Assembly (NCBI GenBank): GCA_950106755.1
Contig: OX467083.1
Location: 28,267,029-28,331,028, forward strand
DNA: 64,000 nt
Direction of reading: 5' to 3'
Source: Climacium dendroides
Lineage: Eukaryota; Streptophyta; Bryopsida; Hypnales; Climaciaceae
The position numbers and the translations under genes were made by a program. Below, piece after piece: positions 49,962 through 63,100 of this stretch. The notes beneath the pieces are model-generated. The model saw only the letters and a list, made by a program, of their open reading frames with translations. It made no database searches and was not told where the DNA came from. How positions within the stretch are numbered: the stretch's first letter is position 1; each line of letters starts with the position of its first letter.

Positions 49962-52900
49962 TGTGGGAATGTGATCCCACATGCTAGGCCCAGAACACTA
50001 GCATTTGACGGGAAATCTCGAAAATTATTCCTTTAAAAAGGAAAGTTTTTAGGTTCTCATAGGAATTTAGAAAAATTCAGGAATACCGGATCTCCGGATC
50101 CGGAAAAATTCCATTAGGTATAAAAACCTAATTCCGGAACCCTAGAAAGTTCCGGAAATCGGATGACGGCGCCAGCCCTAAGAGTCGGAAACCGGATTCG
50201 TACTAGGGTTAGGTTTTTGCCGCCAAAACTTGTTTCGTACTTTCATCCGACCGTCAGTCCGTTTGGCCAGTATAAGAGGAGAACTGTAGCCGGTGGAAGA
50301 CACGAGTGCTTCCTTATTTTCTTACATCTGCGTTTTTCCACCTTCCCAACTTTTAGAGAATTCCGGTAGAGTGAGGGACTATGTGAGTTGTGATCGTGCA
50401 GGGGGAACCGGAGTGAATTTTTGTGAGCAAAAGGGGTAGAGAGAGATTGTGCGAGGTTTTTCTGTGAGTGTGATGGCTTCTAGGGCGAGCCGGCGCAAGT
50501 TGAAAGACCTACTAGAAGACTTGGATGAAGAGATGCCACCGCCACCGCCACCGCCGAGGACAATTCCGGTGATGAAGGTGGTGCCGGAAATTCCAACTGA
50601 GGAGGACTGGCTAGAGCGCTTGCGATGGAACCTCACCAACATGGGGTGTGAGGGTTTGTTGGATGTTCCTTGGGGCATCCGAGAGGAGAGTTTAGTGTCT
50701 GACCTACTTCGTCTGGAAAGCGGTATCTTGGATACCACCCTTTGGGCGAAGCCAAAACTGTGGACAATCAACGTGTGGAGGGCCGTCTACAAGCTCCGGA
50801 TGGCGCTGGACAAGGTCATGGAGAAGAACTAGGAGTGCATGGAGGGCGAATTCCGGGCGCCGGCCAATCCGAAGGAGGGTCACCAGGTTTCCGACCTAGT
50901 GAATCCGGAGTATCGGGATGTGGTAGCGTTTCTCAACCCTATCCTCCATCCAACCAAGCCAAGGCGAGTAGTAGCCAAGGTGGCTTCCGCCATCCTAGAG
51001 AGTCTTCAAGGTAAAATGATGATGGATTGGGCTTCTGTCATCCATGAATTGATAGGAGACCTTGTGCGTTCCCTCTGGCAGGGGAAGAAGGGTGGGAGCC
51101 CTCTTCCGGCTTACATCTCCCACTTGTACTCCCAACACTCCTTGTTCAAGGCGGACGAGGAAATTACCTATCAGGAGCTAGTTCAGTTCCAGCAGTATGG
51201 AGGAGAAGAACCTTCTCCCCGAGACGGACCGGATGATGAGGAGACAGATGACGAGGAACCGCCCATTCCTCTAGCGAAGAGGCCACGGCGGAATAGGACT
51301 CCATCAACAAGGCCAACGAAGGATCCTCCCGCGCCGGAGCCAATGGAGGAGGAAGTTCCGGACTGAAAGGAAGAAACCGGACCTGCTCCGCAAGAAGCCC
51401 GACCTTCTCCACAAGAGGTTGGACTGGTGCAGGTGCAAGTAGATCCCGCTCAGACCGAGGCCGGACCCTCCCGGACCAAACTTACGGAGGCAAAGGAGGG
51501 AGAGAGAAGCGAACTCCAATTAGGGGGATTGCCGATGGAAGATATTGCGAAAATGGCCCAACACATCGTATGGCGGGCGGACGATCTTATGAAGGTTCTC
51601 TACAACTATGAGGAGACCCTCAAATGGGTGTGTCGGAAGATAGCACTGACCGATCAGAACACCATCTTCCGGAGGACGAACACGTTGGTGGTGGCGGAGA
51701 AGCAGAACGCCTTTTTGATAGAGGAGCAAAAGCGGTTGGTAACGGAGTTGGGTGCTTTACGAGTAGAGAAACAAACCTTGCTGGATCGAATCCAAGAATC
51801 AGAATCCAAGTGCGTCAGATTGGAGAGTGATCTACGCACCGCCCAAGAGACGGCCAGAGTCATAGGAGAGGACCATCGCTGGCAGATAGCGGCACTGTGC
51901 CAGGGTGTGGTCCGGCTCCGGAGTTCCTTGGAAGTGCCGGCGGACTGCATCAACAAAGCTCGGTTGTTCGAGGTTAACTTCGACGCAGCCGCCAGCTCGA
52001 GTCGGGTATCCATTATCATATGTTTACTAGAGTAGGCGAGACGGATGGACGCCTTTCGGGCCAAAATGTGGGATATGATGGAGTATTTGGCTCCTGTAGA
52101 GTCAGATCCGGTAACTCCTTCTTCCCCTTCTGCCTAGACCTTAGTGGTTCCGGAAGGTAATGATTCGGAACCTATCGTTACAGAAGTATTACCGGTGGTA
52201 CCTGCTGGTCCGGAACTTTCACCACTGCCGGGGAGACCAGAAGGAGTGGATTGGGGTGCGGTGGTACCCCAAGGTAGTGAGGACCTCCTTTCGGTGACCC
52301 CACTCATTGACCTTACGGATATTCCTACGGAGATTCACGGGGGCCGGACGGTACAGTCTTCTCCCCGTCACAAAAGACCCAAAAGGATTCTCGGGGAAGT
52401 CCGGAAGTTCCGATAGTCAGAATCCGGAGTGTAGACAGAGACACCAATATCGTGGAGGTCCCGAGATGGGGAGCAAGGGGTCCGGATTTGTTTTCTCCAA
52501 GGAGTAGCCGGAAGCAGATCAATTTGAACTCGTTGAAGGAACTTACTCCTCCCACGGATAAGGATCCACAAGAATAGTGGGCAGTAGTGTATATATTAGC
52601 GACAATACCGGAGTTCGGCCATCAAAAGCCGGAAAAATAAGATCTAGGAGATTACTGGAAATCTAGTGGTCCAGTAGGAATGTTTTGTGGGATTTTTAGG
52701 ATGATGTTAGTTTTAGTATAAGTTAGGTTTTGCTGGACCTTTGTGGTCATTCACATCCGTCCCATTATTTTCAGCTTGTATCTTTTTGAGCCTAATTCAA
52801 GTGTCTGGAGGTTTCCATTCTCTTACTTTTTGTATCCGGTACATGCTTGTGGGGGGTGGGGGTCCATTCGTGCTTTTCCGGATGCTGAGAACTTGAGTAG

Positions 52901-53655
52901 CAAGAGTCGACTTCGTGAGTGGTTTCCGGACGTCATTAACTTGATGGGGAGATCGACCGGATTGTTCCAACAGTAGTGTTAGTGTACTACCGCTTGGATG
53001 CCGGTATAGCCTAAGGATAGGATACGACCTTAAATGTAAGGGTATCTGAGAGGCTGCTAGCAACTTCCGTGTACGGGAGTTTGCAAGACGTGCCCAAATT
53101 CCAGATGCCGGAATTCTCTATAGACAGAGTCAAAGCCCCGACGTAATGCCAAGAGAGTGCGAGGATATCCACCCGGTCGACGGGAGGCTCAGTGTCAGGG
53201 TAATGCTAGAATGTTGTTGTAGTCCTTGACCGTCTCTGCGTGACCTGGTCCGGTAAGCATTCTGGATTTGTGAGGTGACGGAACAGTAGGATACTTCCGG
53301 TCTCTGAAGTGTTAGTTTAGTATCAATATTAGAGAGAAAGAGAGAGTGTTTTCGGACACGATAAGCATTCGGACGGTGGATTTGGCCACTCGTCACCTAA
53401 ACCCAGGGATTCCGGAAGGAGCAACTAAACGGTTTCCGGACTTTTCCGGAATCCACCCGGCACTAGTGGCTGGGCTGGATCGGACCTGTAGTCCGGATTA
53501 TTAAGAAGGAGAGAAAGTGAATGCTTAGGTCGAGTTAGCCTATGAATCTGTAAACCTCAAGTCCTCGTGGGAACGATTCCGGAGCGGTTTACTCTAAGTG
53601 GGCCTTTGGTGAGAATTAAGGGCTAACTGGAGGAATACTGGTCCGACTAATCACT
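49962..53655 (+). mobile_element. GC-rich 3.7-kb insertion in the transposase intron
   Basis: Begins TGTGGGAATGTGATCCCACA, an LTR-like palindromic start, and ends within about 15 bases of the exon edge at 53662. Composition changes abruptly from AT-rich to GC-rich, with a very high density of CCGGA/TCCGG. It contains one long plus-strand ORF relic and a TATAAGAGG about 200 bases upstream of its ATG. I could not find a second LTR, a primer-binding site or a target duplication, so the class is uncertain: an LTR-retrotransposon derivative, or a gene-carrying insertion. Confidence 0.55.
50473..52416 (+). pseudogene. Coiled-coil gag-like / plant-mobile-domain-like protein relic
   Basis: A single reading frame of about 647 codons from ATG 50473 with only four stops and no frameshift: TAG 50830, TGA 51364, TAG 52033 and TAG 52135. 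Layout: basic N-terminus; a poly-proline run (MPPPPPPP); a globular part with WLERLRWNLTNMG and a helical SPLPAYISHLYSQHSLFKADE region; an acidic and proline-rich linker; a long coiled coil (about 51650-51870, EKQNAFLIEEQKRLVTEL); a proline/serine-rich tail ending in basic RHKRPKR. I do not recognise the family with certainty; the layout resembles gag-like proteins of large plant retroelement derivatives. No protease, RT or integrase is present. Confidence 0.5.
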
Positions 53656-54631
53656 ACACACTCCACTCTGTTTCGTTGCGCTTAGAAGCCTTCTTCAAGT
53701 AATCACACTTTGGGTTTAAGCAAGCAAGATGACCAGCGCAATGTAACTTACGGAATTTCAAGTTGTCGGAGTTGTGAATATTTGTTGTCTCCAACTTGCA
53801 CCACGGATGTCCATCATACCGCTTGTCCATTCCTTCTAAGTTCTTTGCCGCAGACGAAGAAGCCGATGACTGGTATGGAGGCAATTTTAAGATAACATCT
53901 CCGTTGAATACTGGTGGCAAAAACTACACGCGATGGTGCTTCATGTTGTTCAGTTCCATTGATGACAATTCGTTTCTGGATCGGTGCATGCTAGCTAGCC
54001 TCCTCAAACACTCCATTATACTCACTCGGTCAACAATATCTGGGTGTAAAGGAGGACGCAAGAAAAGAGACTGGGAAGGACTATTGACTGGAGCGCTAAA
54101 CAAGTCCCCAGAAACTTTTTTCTCCGATGTAGTTGCCAAAAGGCATGGCTGCAATTGAAGCATCAAATTTGGAGACTCTCCTTCCGATTCACTTGATAAT
54201 TCTATGATAGAATGTAATTTCTTGAGTTTCACTGGACGAAGTGGTGCAAGCTTTAGAACGTCTGACAGCCCTTCACGAGGTGAACTCGGTGAAACTATGC
54301 GTGTGGTGTATGGCATATCTACTATTGATGTATTCGATTGTCGACTAGGAATCTCAGTTGATGGAGCTAATAGGGACAAAGGGAGACCGTAAACCCTATA
54401 GTTACCGGAAGCAAGGTACCAACAATGTCCTTGCTCTTCCACAGATGCCTCAATAGGAACAGACTGCAACAATTCACCTGATTCTAACATCTTCTCTTCT
54501 TCAACATAGATAGAAGACTCCACAAATTTGAAACGGACATGCAATAGGTGACTAAAAATACGAGCACTCCCATTCTCAGCAACCGAAAATACAAAAGGAA
54601 CTTCATGACCATCCATTCGAATGCAAGCCAT

Positions 54632-55369
54632 GATGACAATGTGTGTACAAGAAAAATTAAAAGATTGCTAATTGGCAGTTCTGTATTATAGAAGAAAAAT
54701 TGAAGTTTGGGGAGCACAATACATATGTCCGTTACAATTACCATCAATAATGGAAGAAGACAAGATGCAGAAGTAGTTGGCTTTAGCTTTATTATTATTA
54801 GTTGTTACTTATACTGACTATTCTATAAGCGCCGTCTAAGACTTCTAGTAGCACCTTCAAAAAGAATAGCATTGAATTATGACGGCTGTGTTAGTGAAAA
54901 TCTAAGTTTGAGCCAGAATTTTTTTTGAAAAACAGCCATCATTCCCTGCCAAACATAGCAAGCTCCAAAATTGAATTTCTTTATATAAGGCCTAGTAATC
55001 TATAGCCTTACACATTTGTTTACCAAACACATCTAATAATTACTGATAGATCCTTGAAGGCCTAAAACTACAAAAGACCCATCAATTTGAATATAGAATT
55101 AAGGGGCAAAGGTCTGTCACAGTCATATTTAGATTACTAAAGGCTTTTCCATAAATTTTGACGGCTACCTATACAAGTTGTCAGGCTTCTTTGATTTTGA
55201 ATTGTATAGGCGGCTATTGTAGAATCCTACTCTACAATAATATAAAATATTGTCTACGACAAGTGCTTTCTTGTGCATAAGTACTTGCCATAGTCCACAA
55301 GCATAGTCTCTTCATTGTAGTCTTAGTATCCTAGCACTTGCTCTTGAGAGTAATAGGTTACATGCTCCA
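54632..55369. promoter_or_regulatory. Divergent intergenic region between transposase and ParB/methylase-like genes
   Basis: About 740 bp separates the two start codons. The equivalent region in the first copy (21902-22357) is about 460 bp. It is AT-rich, and no specific promoter element can be asserted. The conserved head-to-head arrangement suggests shared control. Confidence 0.4.
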
Positions 55370-57135
55370 TTGTCTGCCTTCATGCTTGCTGTGAACATTA
55401 GGTCTCTGTTGACCGCTCCTGAAAAGGCAAAGACTCGTAAGAAGCGTAGTTTTCTATATTTTTCTTCTTCTAAGGCACTCAAGAGATCTAGAATGATGAA
55501 GGGAAAGAAAGTAGTGTCTAAGATAGGTCAGTCGTCACCTGGTGCTCTTCGTAAGTCACTGCACTTTGAAGGAAGAGGAACTAGCAAAGAAGAGGATGCA
55601 AGAGGCAACAACTTGGAGACGGTGCTGGAATTTAATGAGCAATCTACTTGCGCACAGCATCTATCAGAGGAAGAAGTCATTGGTATTGTAAGCATATATC
55701 TTTCTATTTCTTCAAGTATCAATGCATTTCTTTAGAGATTTCTTTCAATTCTTTCTTTCTTTCTTATGACATAGAACTTGTTGGTGTCTTTGCCACTTGC
55801 TCTGCAATTGAGAAGAGAGTATTAGCATTCAATGGTACTCGCACTATTTTGTGTCTGTAAAATGTCTGCATTAAGGTAGGGTGCTCGAACTCCAACTATG
55901 CATTTAGAATCGCCCCTGTAAATGGTATTGGAATGGACTGGAGGTGGTTTTTGAATTGACCTTCATTGTCATGAAATGAATCAAGAAAATTACTATTTAT
56001 TATTGCAAGAGCCAATCAATCTCCTTTCTTTCCTCATTTCTTATTAAAAGTTGCAGTGAGCACTTTATGAAAGACCTAGAATCACAAATAGGGACCTACT
56101 ACGCATCTCGTTTGGAAATTCATAACTAATTAAAAAATGATCCAAAAAATATGAAACAACTTGGGTTAGATGCCAATTCTTCTTTTCTTTCAAGTAAAAT
56201 TGATTCAAAAATATATTGAGCAATTTTAACTGCAGAAAATTCAGTTCTAGTGCTTAGATGGTCGATTTATGGACCAACTACCTTACATTCACTATTAGTT
56301 GGAAGGTGTGGTTCCACACAGAAGTAGATCCTCTTCATATTTGAGAGTAATTTTCGTTGTCATGGTCTATAGGATGTGTGCATGCATGGCTCCTCAAGTG
56401 GCTTTGAGGTCATGCTTTGGCTTTACCGTAAGATAAGCCATTTGCAATCTTGCCAAAGAGAAATCATCCTGTTATAATTAGTATATGCGGTTGGCAAAGT
56501 ATTTTTAGGCAATGCGCTGCCATTCTCTCTGGGCTTCCACTTGATTTGCACAATTCTTCAAAAGTGAGCATGAAAATTTGTTTCTATTTTCAAATACCAC
56601 CTCATCAACATAAAAATAGAAATCCTATGAACTGGCATTCTAGAATAGCAAGTTCCAAATTCTTTATCCCGAAACTTTTGGAACATGCCTTGTACTGCGC
56701 TAGAGAGATGTGGTACCTCTTTCACTACATGTGCAGCCTGTTGAAATTCTGTCTCTATAACTTTGGTGCGGTACTTCTTTCACTCGATGTGTAGATTGTT
56801 AAGTCTTTTTTTTGTGTGACAATTGGGTTTTGATTTGAAGCAAATGTCAAATCAACAGCGTGAAGGCGAAGTGGGCAACATGCGGACAAGGCAAGGACAT
56901 GTGCTTCAAGAAAATTCCATGGAGTCTGAGGAAGAGAGCCTTCCAAAGCCGAACGTTGTCTCCCAACATCAACCTGCACACGAAGTACAGGTAAGTTATT
57001 TCTCCTTATCATCAACCTGTGAATTTGAGGGTCAATAGTCGAAGGACTTCGTAGCACTAGAAAATCATATTGAATCTGATCAAGGAATCTGATTCACCGT
57101 AGTGACCACCTGCAGAACGATTCGACTTTTAGTTG

Positions 57136-57233
57136 ATGACCCATTTTGGGGGTAGCGTGAGCCACCCCAAAAACCATCGGTGGGTCCGACAATGGTTTTG
57201 GGGGTCGCTCATGCTACCCCAGAAATCGGTCAT
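57136..57233. repeat. 98-bp foldback element, copy 2
   Basis: ATGACCCATTTTGGGGGTAG ... GGTCAT. It contains the inner ACCATCGGTGGGTCCGACAA palindrome. No target duplication is evident. Confidence 0.88.
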
Positions 57234-57302
57234 CGTACTTGTCTTGTCGGGATTCATTTTCTTAGAAGTTGTAGCAACTGGACTTTTCGGGGACTCTCTG
57301 GC

Positions 57303-57638
57303 TTCAAGAATGCGTTTCCCCAGGCATGGTTGTCATAACAGATAGCATACTGTTCACATGCAAATCTGAGATACCCGCTGACAAAACAACAAAGGCTGCC
57401 AGCCTTCGGACCCCCATAACTTTCTCAAAATTGATCCAAATCGGGAATATCAAATGTTTTTTGGCATCTACAAAAAATTTGCATGCCAAAAAACATATAA
57501 TATGCCCGTTTTGAATCATTTTTGACAAAGTTATGGGGGTCCAAACATTGGCAGCCTTTATTGTTCCGTCAGCGGGTATCTCAGATTCGCTTGTGAACAA
57601 TAATTTGTTGTCTGTTATGACAACCATGGATTCTTGAT
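57303..57638. mobile_element. Inverted-repeat MITE, about 335 bp
   Basis: Outer arms are TCAAGAAT...ATGGTTGTCATAACAGAT and their inverse (ATCTGTTATGACAACCAT...ATTCTTGA). The inner arms match over more than 100 bp (GAGATACCCGCTGACAAAAC; GGACCCCCATAACTTT). It lies in the intron of the ParB/methylase-like gene. Confidence 0.85.
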
Positions 57639-58802
57639 CCAAAGATTTCAGGGATCCTTCCTTTGTCAGGTTCTTCACGCGCTTCTGTGATCTAGAGATT
57701 CTTGAAAAAAGAATAATGTATTTTTGGAAGACTTCGAGGGAGTTAGTTAATAGTTGCTTTGCTGCCTTTTTGAAGATCATATGCTGTGTTTCTTGATCAT
57801 GATTGTGTGAGGCTGTTAGATCACATTGATTTTACTTTGTTACCAAGGATGTTTAGGAAGGTCGCTGAAACTTTTTGGAAAGGTGTCTCTTGTAGATCGA
57901 ATGCGAAGCAGAGCTATGCACTCAATAATATTGTAGAACAAATTGGAAATGGGAAGGAGAGCTATGCATTCAATGGGAAGCTGTAGAACAAATGGGAAAT
58001 GGGAGGTAGAGTTGTAAAAAGAATGGGAAATGGGAAGTAGAGCTGTGCACTCAATTATTGATCAATAGTGATTACTTCCTAAGTAATTCAAGTGGTTTAA
58101 GAATGATTAACTCAGCATTGATGAAAGCTTAATGAAGTAGTTTTACTCCATAGTAGTTCTCAGTGGAATCTTTTAGAGAGCTCGCGCTAGAGCTTGGTTG
58201 CAAATACTGAACTTCAAAAAGTCAGAGAGATCAACGATGATAGTCTTTCGGTAACATCAATTTGCGGTAAAATTAATTTGCGGCTATCAGGACTTGTCTC
58301 CCACAAATCATGGCATACTTGAAACAATTTGCATGAAGCGAGACAATAAATTCCAGCCATCTCATGGACCTTCACATTTGCATCTTGGGATGCATTAAAT
58401 ATCAGTCTTAGTTGTCTAGAACCTGTGAGAGATACTCTTGTTTGATCCTACAAGATTTCTATCCCTTCTCCCGGTTTTTGCTTGGTGCCGTACCAGATGG
58501 CGTTAACATCGTTAAAATTTTTTTTCTTCTCCAAAGTCTGTGAGTTCCAGCATGGGCGAATAGATCAAGATTTGTGAGCTAGACATAGATATGTGAGCTA
58601 CCGAGCCACATGATTGAGCCAGATAATCAAGCGAATTCGGAATTAGGATGACTGAGATAGGTGATCGAGTTGAATAGAAATTAGTCAGGTAGAATAAAAA
58701 AGTTGTTATTTCCTAGGAAGTCCATGTGAGCAGGATAACTACAAAATAATACCCTCTTTGCAATCCCAAACAAAAAGCAACGTTTTAAATTTTTCAGTGT
58801 CG

Positions 58803-58900
58803 ATGACCGATTTTGGAGGTAGCGCGAGCTACACTCGAAACCACCGTCGGACCCGACGGTGGTTTTGAGGGTAGCTTGCACTACCCCCAAAATCGGTTAT
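58803..58900. repeat. 98-bp foldback element, copy 3
   Basis: ATGACCGATTTTGGAGGTAG ... ATCGGTTAT. The inner ACCACCGTCGG/CCGACGGTGGT is a perfect palindrome. Confidence 0.88.
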
Positions 58901-59352
58901 TGACAAAGATGTGTTGCGTAGCTGCTTTTGTGTCTCCGAAGGTTCAACTCCCTAATCTCTAGACCGCGCTACGAATGTTCAGTTCTTCAGTCTCTCTGAA
59001 GCTTCGAAGTCTCTTCGATGGTTTCATGAACTTATCGCAAATTTACTCCCTCGAATCTTGCTTTGCTCCAAATCTCAGATAACTCTACGATGTTGTAGTC
59101 TTCTTAAGCCTTAGATTAGTCTCCAAACCTGCTTTGCTCGGAAAAGTCTTTGGAATCTTAAGTAGTATGTAACTGCCACGTTTTTGTACTCAGAGTAGTT
59201 CATTGGAAATTTGGAATCTCAAATTCCTCATGCTAGATTTCATAAATTTTGTTCCACTTTACTTCATTATTGGATGATCGAATACCCATTTTGGTTTTGA
59301 TTGAGTTCTAGTTTTAGGAAGTTTGAGTCTCAAGGTTGATTTATTTTGATTA

Positions 59353-59480
59353 CACTAGTAGAAAACGTAGGAATTTCAACAGAATTCTGTTGTTTCGGTC
59401 TCGTTGTTTTGGTCACTGAACAACAGATTTCTGTTAATTTCAACAAAAATCTGTTGAAATTCTTGCATTTTCTACTAGTG
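59353..59480. mobile_element. CACTA-type MITE, 128 bp
   Basis: Ends CACTAGTAGAAAACG and inverse. Target duplication TTA (59350-59352, 59481-59483). The interior is an inverted repeat around GGAATTTCAACAGAATTCTG. Confidence 0.92.
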
Positions 59481-60024
59481 TTAAGTTTGAGCTTGATTAA
59501 GTTTAAATGTATTTAAAGAATTTTTTAGTATAAATTTGGATATGATTACATATATTTGAATAAGTGTAATTAGGTTTGATTAGGTTTAAGTTTGAATAGG
59601 TTTGAGATTGATTCTTTTTAAGTTCTAAGAAGGTCCAACTTCGTAAATTATCTATAAAGTTCATTTTTTGTTTTTTTTATTAGAATCAAGATTTCCATTG
59701 GATAGTCAATTTCTGCACTGATTCAATCAATTTTTTTATAGAAAAATTTAGTTTTATTTGATTATTTAAAGGGTTTAGGATAAGCCAACAGTCACCTAGA
59801 TAGTTGTCAGTATACATGTTTTGGCAAGCATGTTTGACTAGACTGATGACTAGCGCGAGCAATATTTATTGTTTTGCTAAAATGTGTGTAAGTCAAGATA
59901 AATGGGTGTCAATTTTTCGGATATATACCCTTGGGGCTTGTGAAGGACGGAAGAAGAAGGAAAATTATTTTAAATAGTAATATTTCTCTAAAATTGACCA
60001 TTATCTTGAACAGGTTTTTTATAG

Positions 60025-60122
60025 ATGACCTATTTTAGGGGTAGCGCAAGCCACCCCTAAAACCACCGTTGGGTCCGACAATGGTTTTGGGGGTGTCTTA
60101 CGTTACCCCCAAAACAGGTCAT
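60025..60122. repeat. 98-bp foldback element, copy 4
   Basis: ATGACCTATTTTAGGGGTAG ... AACAGGTCAT, with the inner ACCACCGTTGGGTCCGACAA palindrome. Confidence 0.88.
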
Positions 60123-63100
60123 TACCAATGGACTATGTAGATATTGTTAAAATTCTGCGACCTTAGGTGATTGATTATCTTAAGTTAATGTTCTCCATGC
60201 GGGCATTTACTTTCAAAAATTACTTACAAAATTTATAGTTAGAGTTTTCTTATTAAGCCAATCACTTAGAAAGTTTAATTACACAATTTTGTTCTTGTAC
60301 ATAGGTCATTGAGAGATCTATAATATGTTCATTTATTTGACCATTGTCTACATAGTAGGAGTATTAGCAACAAAGAATTTATGATAGTAATGACATGCAT
60401 GAAATAATCATAGATAAATTTTTAAAATGATTTTTAAAGCCCATTCGAATATGATAATATTTTGAATGAATTATGTAATGAAATTTGTAGATGATGACCG
60501 AGAATATCATAATGTTAATATTGATTGATATTTATTGATTGAGGTTAAAAATTACTCTCAAGTAGTGTAAGTTGAAGATTCATGCTTTGCAATCTTTCAA
60601 TTGGAGAATTTATTGTGTTTGTTCTTGAAAGACGTTTATTTTATTTAAATTGTGATTATAATCCTTTCTGTTTTTTATTGGCATTGCATTTTTAAAATTG
60701 AAGACTAATATACACTTTGGTGTTATTTGTTTATGGAATAGGGCCTTGAAAATTTGGGGCAACCATCTACTTTGAACTTACCAATTGTTGGTGGGGAAGA
60801 GGTGGTAGTGATTAGCGAGTCCTTGCCTAGAATTCCTGCATCAGGAAATGTTCAAATCAACATTGGTACTTCTACTCATGTGGACCATGACATGGTAAGC
60901 CTTGGAGATGTATCAATTGTCAATAATAGTCTTTTAGCGTTTGGGCCTATGGCTTTTGCAAGTCATGTAGCTGAGGATAATCGTAAGCGAAAGAGGCAGC
61001 CAGTATTTTCTTCAGAGAGTTCTAGTACAGAATATAGCACTTCGTGCTATTCACAGGTCTCAGTTACTAGTCCTCAATTCGAGGAATACTGTGATTGTGC
61101 ATGTAGTGTGGCAGTCAACAGACATGAGGTGGTTTTCATTCACCTTACTTCTGACTCAGAAAGTGATGTGCAAGTGGATTGATTTTAAAATTCATGATAC
61201 ATCATACTTCTTGGGAATGTAATTGAATATTTCTAGTATCACTTGTGTTTTCTTCTAAATGTTTGAAAGATTGAGTTCATGAATTATGTATTATTTATAA
61301 TCTTTGCTTCAAAATGTCTTGAATTGCACATGTGTACGCATTTGTTTAATGGTATTCATTTGTTTTGGTTATCAAATTATGATGTAATGTTTTTTTTTCT
61401 AATATTCAATGTAGATGGAGGAATCGCCTTTGAACTTGACTGAAGAAGTGCAATTGTTTCAGATACCAGGGACAGATGAGTCTGAGCAACCCAAAATAGG
61501 CGGTCAAGATGAAGGGGATATTGCAATTCCAGAGATTGAAGAGGAAGAAGATAAGGAGCTCCTAGAAGATGACCTCCGTCGTCTGCAGAAAGTTGATTCA
61601 GTGGCAACTATTGCAAGTCTTCGAATAAGACCCGAGAAACTATCCCGAATGCGCATTCCCTTTTGTAGGCTGGTGGCTATGCCTATGGTAAGGCCGACTC
61701 TTTCCTCTGATATATTGAAATTGGAACAAGAGTTCGTGTTTGGGTATCGCGAAGGAGCGGCAATATTCTACGTGTCTACTACGAATGAGGCAGGAGAGAG
61801 TTCTGAATTCTCGACCGAAGAGATGAATAGTTGGGATTCTCTATGGAAGAAAGCAAACAAAGATTTTGTGGAGTACCTTGAGTCTATGCCTAAGTTGAAA
61901 TACATGAAGAATATGAAATTCTTCATTTGTGATGGCAACCACTGCCTTCTTGCTTGGATGAACCACATTAAGAAGAAACACATGTTGGATCCAAATTGGC
62001 ACTATGAAGTGGATAGCATAGTGTTGGAAACTAAAGGAAGGATTGAGCTCACCATGCAAGTTATGCATGACATAAACAAGTGAGTATTTGTTTTTTATAC
62101 ATTTTGACTTTTTTCCTTATGACTCTCGTCATTTTTTCTAATTAAAACGTCATGTCCAGTAATGTGTACAACAAGAAATTTACTTGTTTTGCTGAATATT
62201 GAAATTTTGACATAAATTGCAGGTCCACGGAGGACTCTCACGTAAAGGCCAATTTGGTCCATACCTTGTATTGTGTCTAGAAGTATGGTCTTCTACCCAT
62301 GGAGAGGTTTATTGAGATGTTATGGCCGTCCGAGAGAAAACGGTGTATTACCCAGCCAGGGAAGAAGCATTGGTATTCAATGCCTTCTGAGGTTTTTACT
62401 TCTTTTGTTTTTCGGGTGAGAAATTGATAGTGTCACATTTTTATGTTCTTGTAGTTGAATATATAACATTGCTATGATTTCTTTGTTGCTTATTTAAATG
62501 TGCGTACTAAAAAATTTGTAAAAATTGAATCTATGTATTGTATTGTAGCAAGAGATAGCACAAGCTGCTGATAAAGCAGTTCGCACATATAATGAGACTA
62601 CACCAGACGAGGAGAAGAGTAATGAAGGAGTTGCTAATGCCATGCGATCTCCTGCTAAAGACAAGGCAACTAAGTTGCAGTCCAAAATGGGAAAGCTTTT
62701 GGCCGTGGCAAACCCTGCTTTTGGGCCTACATTTCTCCAAGAGGTAAATTGCACTTTCCATGATCATGAGTTGTATGTGCTTTTTGCTTATTGTGTTTTC
62801 TGGGTTTTATTTACGTGTTTCAATGTGTTTTGGCAGATTGAAAAGCATTACACCAGAAATGAGATTCTGGAGATGACACTTGAGAAACTACAATTGATTG
62901 CGACGTCAAGTTATCGCCACTTCAGAAGATTAAATGCTTGTAGTGGTGGAATACTTCTGATGCTTCTCGTGTTGCAAGGAGATTTCCAATTAAACTAGCT
63001 CCGGAAGATAAGCTTAATCCAATCCTGAACAAGTTCGGATGGTGGGGAGGGGTAAGTCAACTACAATCAAGGAATTATTTTATTATTCGTGACTTGGAAT

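Larger units (their letters stand above)
44561..54631 (-). pseudogene. SWIM-zinc-finger (Mutator-like) transposase, fuller copy
   Basis: Read from ATG 54631. Exon 1 (to 53662) has the N-terminal VRFKFVESSIYVEEE domain and a zinc-binding CAGHLACLNPKC ending NETEW. The next exon starts at 49932 with CKVCKITSICLNTC and contains IHLGDHTHPVAKGAY, GSGVDLIRCMQ, FDHVKHVKEWTTIACHVYD, GFMADGAMANWN and, after 49.1 kb, LLHWSTSLQKHT and WHFRYRQWGGFMQM (donor near 48773). Later exons carry LEGEKIFGSTKRKLDVP, EVWPVLTGTN, and a SWIM finger (CTCPDF...VNCKHLYYL), with the stop at 44561. DDE-like acidic residues and SWIM suggest a Mutator-like nuclease. Damage: TAG at 53924, TGA near 49113 and 48156, an A-run frameshift near 49250, a stop near 44960, a CACTA insertion at 45515, and a 3.7-kb insertion in the intron. 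Confidence 0.75.

Noticed and set aside
49962..53655. Complete LTR retrotransposon
   Set aside because: The start looks LTR-like, but no second LTR, primer-binding site, protease, RT or integrase could be found.
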